Shown here piece after piece: positions 11,265 through 20,431 of a DNA stretch of 64,000 bases (the stretch's first letter is position 1; each line of letters starts with the position of its first letter). A program made the translations under genes and the position numbers. The notes beneath the pieces were generated by a model that saw only the letters and a program-made list of their open reading frames with translations, searched no databases and was not told the origin of the DNA. Source of the DNA: Schistocephalus solidus. Taxonomy: Eukaryota > Platyhelminthes > Cestoda > Diphyllobothriidea > Diphyllobothriidae. The stretch spans positions 124,001 to 188,000 of the forward strand of contig WEDG01005656.1 in NCBI GenBank assembly GCA_017591395.1, in the 5' to 3' direction.

Positions 11265-12233
11265 ATGACGGACACTGAGACTAACGCAGACTCTCTTGAC
11301 GTTCATAGTCTCTCTTTCAAATTGCCCCCATTTACGCCGAGCAACCCTCGCGTATGGTTTAGGCAGATCGAGGCAGTTTTCTCGACACGCCGTATCACCA
11401 GGGAACGCACGCGTTATTCATACGTAGTGCAATCACTTCCCTTCGATGTTGCCGTTAAAGTCGAGGACCTCCTTGATCCGATCCCTGCTGAGGAGCCATA
11501 CACCCAGTTGAAGGACGCTGTAATTAATCGTGTGGCCAAGTCGGCCAACCGAATGCTGCATGAGCTTTTCACGCAAGTCGAACTCGGCGATAAAATGCCT
11601 TCCCAACTAATGCGACACATGCGTTATTTGCTTGCTGGTCGTCATATGGATGATGCAATTTTCCGACAGATCTGGCTTGATAAGCTTCCCCTGCCCATGC
11701 AGCAGGTATTGGCTATGCTCGACACGAGCACCTCATTGGATAAACTAGCCACTCATGCAGACCGAATCATGGAATGCTACCCAAGCGGTACCGCATGTTC
11801 TAGTCTTCAACAGACATCGGTCTCCACTTCAAGATCTGATAATATTGGTACTCCTACTCATCAAGGCACTTCAAAGTCAGAACCTGACCCTCCCTATGTG
11901 GCGTTATCATCGTGCTGTAGCGCCTATCGATGGGCCACACCATCATCTGACCTTTCGCAAGCGTCAAATATCATGCGTAGCAGTGATTATGAAGATTTAA
12001 AGGATACCGTACGCCTTCTATGCACGCAAGTCAGCAACATGTGTTCTATCATCAACAATCTTCAGTCAAATAGTCGTCAAACATATCAACGTCGACGGCC
12101 CAAATCACGGGAAGGGCAGCCACAGACCGTGTGCTGGTGCCATCGTACATATGGCGTGAAAGCACGCAACTGTATTCCGCCGTGCGAATTCCCACAGAAG
12201 CCGCAAAAGTTAAATGACAACGCCAGCCAGTAA
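11265..12233 (+). CDS. gag: Gag of CsRn1-type LTR element
   Basis: 322-residue Gag, the only intact LTR-element gag here. The capsid region opens with FKLPPFTPSNPRVWFRQIEA (about residues 18-37), followed by a predicted helical stretch that includes QLMRHMRYLLAGRHMDD (about 119-135) and WLDKLPLPMQQVL. A Ser/Thr-rich linker (about 170-225) leads to the nucleocapsid, with a CHCC-type knuckle VCWCHRTYG...ARNCIPPC near residues 290-307. That knuckle, in place of the usual CCHC, is typical of the CsRn1 clade (family knowledge). I chose the ATG at 11265 because it follows the primer site and the frame upstream has no other ATG. The stop overlaps the protease ATG as TAATG. Product: capsid protein of virus-like particles in the cytoplasm; RT would have to come from another element. 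Confidence 0.85.
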   Translation: MTDTETNADSLDVHSLSFKLPPFTPSNPRVWFRQIEAVFSTRRITRERTRYSYVVQSLPFDVAVKVEDLLDPIPAEEPYTQLKDAVINRVAKSANRMLHELFTQVELGDKMPSQLMRHMRYLLAGRHMDDAIFRQIWLDKLPLPMQQVLAMLDTSTSLDKLATHADRIMECYPSGTACSSLQQTSVSTSRSDNIGTPTHQGTSKSEPDPPYVALSSCCSAYRWATPSSDLSQASNIMRSSDYEDLKDTVRLLCTQVSNMCSIINNLQSNSRQTYQRRRPKSREGQPQTVCWCHRTYGVKARNCIPPCEFPQKPQKLNDNASQ

Positions 12234-12562
12234 TGGCGACGACTGCTGTTGGCAAACCGCGACCCAGTCGCCTCTTCTATATTACCGATAAGTCGAGTGG
12301 TCTACGTTTTCTTGTCGATACCGGTGCTGAGGTAAGTGTTATCCCGCCTCTTTGGCGTCACCACCTCGAGCCTTCGAAATTCTCATTGCAGGCTTCTAAC
12401 AACACCGTCATCCACACATTCGGACAACGGTCCCTAACTCTTGACCTTGGTCTGAAGCGATGTTTCCAATGGGTCTTTATCCAAGCTGATGTCCAGTCAC
12501 CGATTATTGGGGCTGATTTCCTCTCACATTTTGGCCTTTCAGTTGATTTGAAGCATCGTTGA
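12233..12562 (+). CDS. Retroelement aspartic protease (stand-alone short frame)
   Basis: 109-residue frame beginning at the ATG that overlaps the gag stop (TAATG), in the -1 frame relative to gag. It has the retropepsin active site FLVDTGAEVSVIP at about residues 27-39 and the C-terminal IIGADFLSHFGL block. That is one monomer; family enzymes act as dimers and cleave Gag. In CsRn1-type elements protease is followed by RT-RNaseH-integrase. Here it ends with TGA. About 100 bp further the sequence still resembles the protease-RT spacer (SPFADILKDYPSLTKPC), then runs into the polypurine tract. So pol was lost by internal deletion. TAATG suggests reinitiation after termination (inference). Confidence 0.8.
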   Translation: MATTAVGKPRPSRLFYITDKSSGLRFLVDTGAEVSVIPPLWRHHLEPSKFSLQASNNTVIHTFGQRSLTLDLGLKRCFQWVFIQADVQSPIIGADFLSHFGLSVDLKHR

Positions 12563-12818
12563 CTCATTGATACTACAACCAGACTTTTCACCGTCGGTAC
12601 GGTCACCTCTGAACCTTCGGTTGGCATACACTTGACTATTCCAAGTTCGCCATTTGCTGACATTTTGAAGGACTATCCGTCCCTCACTAAACCTTGTCAC
12701 CACAACGCATTTCCTCTCGTTCTGGTAAACATATCCATTTTCCTGCCAATCTTAAGGACTTTGTCGTATAATTTTTTGGTTTTTTTCATCGAGCGTTTTT
12801 TTGTACAATAAACGCTCT

Positions 12819-12828
12819 GGTGGGGGAG
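12819..12828 (+). other. Polypurine tract before LTR3
   Basis: GGTGGGGGAG three bases before LTR3, identical to 10714-10723. Confidence 0.7.
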
Positions 12829-12831
12829 TTG

Positions 12832-13321
12832 TGTAGGTATTTGTACAATTTACATGTTTGTATCTTTCTTGTTCACCCGAATATTTTTTACGCTTGTTTT
12901 AATGTGCTAAATAAAAACACAACAGCTCACTTCAACCGGCATGTTGGACGTCTTCTGTTTTCGCGGCTGCATGTCACCGCTGCTCTCTTGATTGTACTGA
13001 TCTCTCTCAATTACTTGCAGTCAATTGCAACGATCGATCCGCATTTCTGGATTGAATTCTACCAAATGCCGTTTCAATTGAACTCCTGACTCTGCTCTTC
13101 ATCCTTGCTGCATAGCTTTCTGGATCTAGTTCAGAGTTCATTACAATCCTCAACAACACTCGCTATCTAGAAGCTGCGTTTTTCGTGAGTCTGCATTCTA
13201 ACAATCCTCTGACATTTTTGCCGTCCTTTTGTCATTTGTATTTTAGACACAATTCCCCACTTAGCGTTAATTTATTTGGTACACCTTGGTTCTTAGCAGT
13301 TTGACCTTCGTCTACACTACA
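12832..13321 (+). repeat. LTR3 (3' LTR of nested element)
   Basis: 490 bp ending CTACACTACA, followed by the GGCT duplication and then the host element's protease. By eye it differs from LTR1 at about 34 of 490 positions (roughly 7%). The original insertion is therefore much older than the in-place duplication, because the two interiors differ at only a few sites. Confidence 0.9.
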
Positions 13322-14030
13322 GGCTCTTCCGGCTCTGGTAGCATCTGCTGTGTGTACGACAGTGTTGTGACTCGTAGATGTTTCCTTGTGGACACCAGAG
13401 TCCAAATCAGCGTTGCCCTTCCACTCCATCTTTCCGTCGCCGTCCCAGCCTCTTTCTTCACCTCCAAGCTGCCAATTTTCATCATTCCTACCTTCAGTAG
13501 CTTGTCCCTCCCCCCAACATTGGCCTTCGTGGGTCTTTTTCCTGGATCTTTGCGGTTGCCGATGTCCATAATGCAATCATCGGCTCGGAATTTCTAGCTC
13601 AATTCGAACTCCTTGTTGACTGCCGACCTTCCTATCTGCTCGACCGCGCAACTTGCCTCTCTCTCTATGGTTTAACTCAATTAAATACCTCTTGCAAATT
13701 ACCTGTTCTGGATCCAGATATTGCTTGCACTTTTCGAGAACTGCTCCTTGAACACTCCAACATAATCAACCCCCAGTTTCGAAGTGGTCAATTCCCACAT
13801 CCTGCGTTCACTTGTCATAGACGACTGTCACCCGCCCGCCTGCCGGTCTTAAAAGCAGAATTTGAACATATGCTGCAATTGGGCGTTATTTGATTGTCCG
13901 AGAGCCCTTGGGTGTCCCCTCTACACATATTGCCCAAGGTGACATCAGGCTACTGGAGAGTCTGTGGTGACTATCGTGCCCTCAACAGGGCCACCAGTTC
14001 CGATTGGTGCCCAGTGCCTCATATGCAGTA
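13322..14030 (+). pseudogene. Gypsy copy A, protease and start of RT
   Basis: Continuation of copy A after the nested insertion. With frame changes it reads GSGSICCVYDS...RRCFLVDTRVQIS (the protease motif DTG is DTR here), a weak protease C-terminus, then near 13850-14025 LQLGVI followed by a stop, and WRVCGDYRALNRAT. The last block is the RT region before motif A (WR.CGDYRALN in Gypsy elements). Colinear blocks lie in copy B at 15190-15950. Sequence similarity ends at about 14030, where the leader of copy B begins, so RT motifs A-C are gone. Confidence 0.75.
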
Positions 14031-14454
14031 GCCCTTTGTCATATTTTTATTTCTTTGCAAATTTTATAGTTATTCTATTTGTTACGAATATCCTTACTCC
14101 TATCTATCCATATTTGTCAAAGTTGGCGTTCATTAACTGTAACGCGCTGCACTCCAACTGGCTTGAGTTTCAGTATCATTAACTGACTTTTCACCCATTG
14201 TCTTTGTCACTATGTGGCGTTGGCAGCTTAGTCCATCGTAGCATAGCTGTTGGCTTGGCTGGTCTCGGTTAGCTCTTAGCGTGGGATGGCAGTGTCGATC
14301 GTCGTTACTCGAAAGTGGTGACCCTGAGCTAGAACGCGCGCTGCCTTTTTCACGCGCTTTCACTCGTCAACAAGAGCCATCCAATCATTGTGCAGGGCCT
14401 TATTGGGCCTTTCCCCGCGTGCGCTTTCGCTCGGTTCCTCTCACTGCCGTAGCT
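14031..14454 (+). other. Probable LTR/leader of gypsy copy B with primer site
   Basis: Between copy A's RT fragment and copy B's gag ATG. TGGTGACCC at 14316-14324 matches the start of the tRNA-Trp-complementary primer site of CsRn1-type elements. The ~285 bp upstream is therefore probably the remaining 5' LTR, but no second LTR copy exists in the window to prove its ends. Confidence 0.5.
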
Positions 14455-15190
14455 ATGACGGACAATGCTATCAGTGCAGTGTCTCTCTACGCATCCAGTC
14501 TAGTTAGTACTCTGCGAACGGTACCAAGGAAGTCACTAAATTTCACAGGCTTGTTCAGGCTTTGCCATTGCAAGTTCTGTCTCAGGTGCAATCAGTCTGC
14601 CGGCCGACCAACTTGACACTCAGCTTAAGGCAGCTCTCTTTCGACTATATGCTGTGTCCAACCACCAAAATTATCAGCAGCTCATTCGCGAGGAGCATTT
14701 GGGTGACCAAAAGCCCACTGAGCTCCTCAGAAGGATGCAAACACTTCACGGTGAGTTCCATATTGACGCTCAAATATCTAAGGAGATGTTCCTGGAGCGT
14801 CTGCTCATGGATGTGCAAACCATTTTAGCATCCGGCTCAGAGGACCACTCGGGTTCATGGCCAGCCGAGATGGCGGACAGAATGTTGGAGGTGCAGCGGT
14901 TCCAACTGTCCTCCATCGCCCAGCTCACCGCTTCCTCTTTACCGACGGCAAATGAACACCCTGTGACGCCGACGGCAGCCGTGACAGAAGACACGGCTTC
15001 GCTCGAATTCGAGCTTGCGTGCCCAAATCTCGTCGATCATCCGGTCCTCACCGTTCCTGTTCGCGACCTCGAACTGTTGATGTCTGTTGGTACAATAAAA
15101 ACTATGGCGCAAAAGCCATCGGTGTTCTCCCCTCCCCCCGTGCTCCTTGAAATCCACACAGGAAACCAGTCTGCCAGAAAATATAGGTGA
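14455..15190 (+). pseudogene. Gypsy copy B, gag
   Basis: Starts MTDNAISAVSLYASS at the ATG 14455 and soon breaks frame. The best preserved part (14654-15190) reads NYQQLIREEHLGDQKPTELL, RRMQTLHGEF, MFLERLLMDVQTILASG and MLEVQRFQLSSIAQLTAS, a capsid C-terminal region. A degraded knuckle region follows (VGTIKTMAQKPS, where a CHCC knuckle would be expected). It is colinear with copy A (7800-8623). Not functional. Confidence 0.75.
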
Positions 15191-16568
15191 CTGCCTTCTC
15201 TGGCTTCTCCGGCTCTGGCCGCACTTTCTACGTCTACGACACCTTGACTAGCAGACGTTTCCTAATATACACTGGAGCACACATATCAGTCTGGTCCCTC
15301 CCACTCCAGCTGTCTGTTGCTGTCCCAACCCTAGTCTCCACCTCCAAGCTTTCAACTCGTCCCTATTTCCACGTTTGGCAGCCTCTCCTTCACCCTTAGT
15401 ATTGACCTTTACCGGTTTTTCTCTTGAATTTTTTGATGGCCGATGTCCCTCATGCAATCTTTGGCTCAGACTTTTTAGCCGAGTTTGACCTCCTATTGGA
15501 GTACCGGCGTTCCAGACTGCCTGCTCGCGTTACCGGTCTATCTGTTTTCGGATTGACTCCCTTTACAACTCCCTGCAATTTCTTTGCCCTGGATACAGCT
15601 GTTGCCTGTCCTAATCGGGAGCTCCTATTTCAATATCCGAACATCACCGAGGACCAGTTTTGCCGCGGCGGACTTCAAAACGATGTTGTGCACCACATTC
15701 GTACCTCGGATCCTCCGTGCTTTCGACCGTCCTAGACGACAAGCGCCTGACGGTCACAAAAGCAGGATTTAAACACATGCTACAACTGGGCGCTATTTGA
15801 CCGTCAGAGAACCCCTGGGCATCCCCTCTGCACATGATGCTCAAAGCGACATCGGGTAACTGGCGCCCCTGTGGCGACTACCGCGCCCTCAACAGCCTCA
15901 TAATTTCCAATCGGTATCCAGTGCCTCATCATCAGGATTTAATCGGAACCCTCTTCTGTAAAGCGGTTTTCTAGAAGATTGACCTGGTGCGCGCCTTCCA
16001 TAAAATTCCTGTCTCTCCTGAAGACCCTCCCAAAACTCCCGTTACTATACCCTTCGGTCTGTTTGAATTCATCCCCATGCCTTTCGGTCTTCGTAATGCT
16101 ACCCATACGCTTCGGGGGTTCATCGACCATGTCTTGCGTGGTCTGCCTTTTGTTTACGCCTACATAGATGATCTATTGGAGGCTAGTCGGAGTTCTGAGG
16201 AACACAAAGACCATCTCGCCTTGGTGTTTGACCTCCTTGACAAGTATGACGTCACCATCGACTCATCTAAGTGGCCATCATGTCGTGGTTTGCGTCCTCT
16301 GCTCTCCAAGGTTGATGCCATTCGTGAGTTTCCTCCATCAACCTCCAAGCGTCAGTCACCACTTTTCATGAGCATGGTCAACTTTTGCCGCCGGTTCCTC
16401 CCAAACTGGGCCAACCTCATACGGCGCTACAAGTCCCAACCCGGCACCTTCCCAAGCCCCAACGTACGGTTTAGCCATGTGCATCTCGATGTCGTATGTT
16501 CCTTGCCTCCATCCAATGGCATTACGGACAAGTCCCACAGGATTTCAACGACGCCGCAATCGTCCACC
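15187..16568 (+). pseudogene. pol: Gypsy copy B, protease, RT and an integrase remnant
   Basis: Order seen: protease GSGRTFYVYDTLTSRRFLIYTGAHISV (catalytic Asp replaced by Tyr, YTG); IFGSDFLAEFDLLLEY (protease C-terminus); spacer; RT core WRPCGDYRALN; a stop within the next motif; then 15987 onwards [39 protein letters not shown], and [15 protein letters not shown] (YIDD is the catalytic pair), then [13 protein letters not shown]. Without RNase H or the integrase core it jumps to [18 protein letters not shown], an integrase segment, a deletion of more than 1 kb relative to intact Gypsy pol. At about 16569 it meets LINE copy L1. Dead copy. Confidence 0.8.
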
Positions 16569-17310
16569 GCGCTAGTCGCTCGGGAACTGGCGCGCTACAA
16601 GGTGGACATTGCTGCTCTCAGCGAGACCCGATTCTCTGAGCAGGGTCAGCTGGAGGAGGTGGGGGCCGGCTACACTTTCTTCTGGAGCGGCCGGCCAAAA
16701 GCAGAGCGACGCGACGCTGGTGTTGCCTTTGCCATCCGTAACGACATCGTGGGACGTCTGCCCTGTCTGCCGCAGGGTATCAATGATCGCCTGATGAGCA
16801 TCCGCCTGCCTCTTCGGGGAGACCAGTTCGCCACCATTATCAGCGCCTACGCACCCCCAATGACGAGCTCTGATGCGGCGAAGGACAAATTCTACGAGGA
16901 CCTGCACGCCTTGCTGGCGACTGTGCCGAAAGAGGACAAGTTAATTGTCCTTGGTGACTTCAATGCCCGCGTGGGGACGGACCACACTGCCTGACAGGGA
17001 GTGCTGGGTCCCCACGGTCTCGGTAGCTGCAACGATAACGGCTCCTTCTTCTGCGCACGTGTGCGGAACACCGTCTCCTGCTGTCCAACACCTTCTTCCG
17101 CCTTCCGACGCGGGAGAAGGCCACGTGGATGCACCCTCGGTCGCGGCGCTGGCATCTGCTGGACTATGTTCTCGTCCGGAGGCGAGATCGACAGGACGTG
17201 CTGGTAACCAAGGCGATCCGCGATGCCGATGGTTGGACAGATCACCGCCTCGTCATTTCTCCCAGATGAGGCTCCGACTGCAACCCCGACGAAGGCCCCC
17301 AAGGTAAGAG
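16569..17310 (+). pseudogene. L1 endonuclease region
   Basis: AP-endonuclease-type domain that would nick target DNA to prime reverse transcription. Blocks: [13 protein letters not shown] (catalytic Glu in SETR), [34 protein letters not shown] segment, [13 protein letters not shown] (Asp-Asn metal/catalytic site), and later [16 protein letters not shown] and WTDHR-like blocks out of frame. A TGA at 16992 replaces a Trp codon, and further frameshifts follow (17001-17300). Not functional. Confidence 0.85.
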
Positions 17311-17329
17311 GCCGCCATGTAAGTTAAAT

Positions 17330-19610
17330 ACTCTTTTATTAAATTTGCCTGCTCACTGTTTTGATTTCAGCAACCAAATAACCGAGAAACTGGAGGACCT
17401 GCATGCTCCAGATGATAACGCTACCGTGGAGACACGATGGTGTCAACTGCGAAATGTCATCCAGTCCACCGCCCTCGATGTACTCGGACGCGCACACCGT
17501 CGACACCAGGACTGGTTTGATGACAATGACGCCGACATCAGCAACTTATTCGAAGAGAAGAATAGACTACACAAAGCCTACATGGACCTTCGGACTGATG
17601 CCACCAAAGCAGCCTTCTTCAGATGCCGGCGCCTTGTACAACAACGGCTGCGGGAGACGTAGGATGCCTGGATGATCCGAAAGGCTGAGGAAATCCAGGG
17701 GTATGCGGACCGCAATGAAATGAAAAACTTTTTCAACGCCATCAAGGCCATCTACGGCGCGTGTATCAAGCGGTCTGCACCGCTGCTCAGCTCTGACGGC
17801 ACAACACTGCTGACAGAGAAATCGAAAATTCTGAAGCGCTGGGCCGAGCAATTCAGAAGTGTCCTTAATTGCTCATCAGCCATCTCCGATGCTGCCATTT
17901 ACCGGCTCCCTCAAGTGGACGCGAAAAATGACCTGGATCTGCCGCCTTCCCTACCAGAAACCATCCGGGCCGTGCAGCAGATTTCCAGCGGTAAAGCACC
18001 GGGATCCGACGCAATCCCAGCGAAAGTCTACAAGCACGGTGGGCCCCGGCTGATGGCAGAACTCACAACATTCTTCCAGGAGATGTGGCGCCAAGGAAAC
18101 TGTTCCTCAGGAGTTCAAAGACGCGACCATAGTCCATCTCTTCAAACGGAAGGGGCACCGGCAACTCTGGGATAATCACATAGGCATCTCGTTGCTCAAA
18201 ATCGCCGGGAAGATTTTCGTCCGTATCCTTCTCAATCGTCTTAACGGTCACCTAGAGCAGGGCCTACTCCCGGAAAACCAATGTGGCTTCCGCCGACACC
18301 GCGGAACAACCGATATGATCTTTGCCGCCCGCCAGCTACAAGAGAAGTGTCAGGAGATGCGAACTCACCTATACACTACGTTCGTGGATCTAACGAAAGC
18401 CTTTGACACGGTGAATCGTGACGGACTGTGGAAAGTCATGCAGAAATTCGGCTGTCCTGAGCGGTTCACGCACGTGGTGCGTCAGCTTCATGACGGGATG
18501 ACTGCGCGCGTCACTGACAACGGGACGGTATCCGAAGCATTCGCAGTGACCAACGGAGTTAAGCAGGGCTGCGTACTGGCCCCCACCCTCTTCAGTCTCA
18601 TGTTCTCGGCTATGCTGATAGACGCCTACCGTGATGAGCAGCCTGGTATCCGCATCGCCTACAGAACTGACGGGCACCTTCTCAACAGTCGGCGTATGCA
18701 GGCTCCAACGCGCGTGTCTACGACTACAGTCCATGACTTGCTCTTCGCGGACGACTGCGCCCTTAACACCGTGACGGAGGAGGACATGCAAAGGAGCATG
18801 GACCTCTTCGCCGAAGGCTGCGCCAATTTCGGATTAACAATCAGTACAGCCAAAACGGTTGTCATGCACCAGCCGCCACCCAGCACGGAATACAATGCTC
18901 CTCGAATCAATGTCAACGGTGCTCAACTCAAAAACGTGGAAACCTTCGCTTATCTAGGAAGCACGATGTCGCGCAACACGAGAATCGATGACGAGGTTGC
19001 CCAACGGATCTCCAAAGCTAGTCAGGCCTTCGGCCGGCTGCAGGCCTCCATGTGGAATCGCCACGGTATTCACCTGAACACCAAACTGAAGATGTACAAG
19101 GCCGTCGTCTTGACGACACTCCTTTACGGAGCGGAGACCTGAACCGTCTACTCGAAATAAGCCAGGAAGCTGAATCCTTTCCATCTCAGCTGCCTCCGCA
19201 GAATACTAAAGCTGAGATGACAAGACAGGATCCCGGACACGGAAATCCTGGAGCGAAGTAGAATCCTCAGCAGCTACGCCATGCTGAGGCAAGTGCAACT
19301 ACGAGGGAGCGGCCACCTGGTAAGAATGGACGACGAGCGACTACCCAAACGACTTTTATACGGAGATGTCGCTACGTGTTCTCGTCGGCAGGGAGGTCAA
19401 AAACGACGCTACAAGGACACTTTGAAGAAATCGCTGAAGCAACTGCAAATCAACTCGGTGACCTGGGAGGACCTCGCCCAGGAGAGACCGGCATGGAGAA
19501 GATCAGTGAAGACTGGTTCAGCAATCTATGAGGCCAACCGGATCGCCGCCGCCAAGGCCAAAAGAACGGCACGAAAGTCACCAGCGCCCCGGACCAACAC
19601 CGCCAATGCC
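17330..19610 (+). pseudogene. L1 linker and reverse transcriptase
   Basis: Linker frames 17345-17662 ([33 protein letters not shown]) and 17672-18175 ([30 protein letters not shown]) are followed by RT core 18192-19142: [30 protein letters not shown] (motif A), [17 protein letters not shown] (motif B), [10 protein letters not shown] (motif C, FADD) and [18 protein letters not shown]. Stops at 17660, 18173, 19141 (TGG to TGA) and 19258 break it. From 19281 the post-RT region [20 protein letters not shown] continues in the same frame into the zinc fingers. Confidence 0.88.
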
Positions 19611-19614
19611 CAGG

Positions 19615-20420
19615 CCCTGCCAACATGCCCGCGCTGTCAACGCATCTTCCGCGCGCGAATCGGCCTGGTTGGACATCTTCGGACGCAATGCACCAACAAT
19701 CCGACAATTCCAATTTCTATGTCAAATTCGGCCAACCCTCCTTCTGACTCTCCCACCCTCACTCCTGGAATAAATTCCATTACTCCCACCATCATAGAGA
19801 CCACATCTCTCTACTCATCGCCTGCTACCCCCACCACCGCCTTCGCCTTCACTACCTCCACCACCACCACCATCAGCGATGGGGAATCTCTCCTAAGCTG
19901 TCCTCAATGCGACCGCACATTCACCTCACGCATCGGCCTGGTCGGTCACTTGCGAATACATCGTACAGAGACCGGTGAGCCAGTGCCTGGAACACCATCA
20001 CACAGCAGAGATCGTCGTCTCCACTGCCCTCACTGTCCTCGGGCATTCACTCATTGAATGGGCCTATTCGGTCACATGCGCATCCATGACAGCGGAATAC
20101 ACCACAATGCTGACAACACCGATACACCATTCACACCCTCCGCTCCTGCCATTCTTAGCGCCCCTGACACCCCCACTACCATGAATGACATCCCCCCAGC
20201 CTCTACCGATTTCGCGTGCCCACACTGCGCCCGCACCTTCAACTCACGCCTCGGCCTGGTCGGTCACCTGCGAATCCATCGCACGGAGGCTGGTGAACCA
20301 GTGCCTGGGGCTCTGACATACAGTCGACGCGCCCGCCTTCACTGCCCTCACTGCTCCCGCACATTTACACACCGCATGGGCCTATTAGGACACATGCGCC
20401 TCCACGACAACCTCCGGTAA
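19615..20420 (+). pseudogene. L1 C-terminal five-finger array
   Basis: Directly after the RT the frame encodes five zinc fingers at about 19622-19690, 19897-19960, 20026-20090, 20215-20280 and 20341-20403. The first is C-x2-C-x12-H-x4-C; the others are C-x2-C-x12-H-x3-H (CPQCDRTF, CPHCPRAF, CPHCARTF, CPHCSRTF starts, all with the IGL.GH or MGL.GH core). Linkers are Ser/Thr/Pro-rich. One TGA at 20055-20057 lies in finger three, where L2 has a His-Arg-Met reading. The ORF ends CTCCGGTAA inside a hairpin. Confidence 0.85.
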
Positions 20421-20431
20421 ACCACCGGAGG
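20411..20431 (+). other. Hairpin over LINE stop codon (L1)
   Basis: Arms CCTCCGGT and ACCGGAGG with loop AAACC; the stop TAA lies at the arm/loop border. The same hairpin occurs at 42966-42986 (L2), 48373-48393 (L3) and 49725-49745 (L4). Confidence 0.8.

Larger units (their letters stand above)
8624..13321 (+). mobile_element. Nested tandem LTR element (LTR-gag-pro-LTR-gag-pro-LTR)
   Basis: Three ~490 bp LTRs (8624-9113, 10727-11217, 12832-13321), each starting TGTAGG and ending CTACA, enclose two nearly identical 1.6 kb interiors. The whole block is bounded by a 4-bp direct repeat GGCT (8620-8623 and 13322-13325), the duplication size usual for Gypsy elements. It therefore entered as one element and was later expanded in place. 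Each interior holds a tRNA-Trp-like primer site, gag, a short protease frame and a purine tract. Reverse transcriptase, RNase H and integrase are missing. It sits inside the protease region of gypsy copy A. Confidence 0.9.

Noticed and set aside
13232..13576. 114-codon minus-strand frame rich in charged residues
   Set aside because: Antisense shadow of the LTR3 end and the gypsy A protease region.
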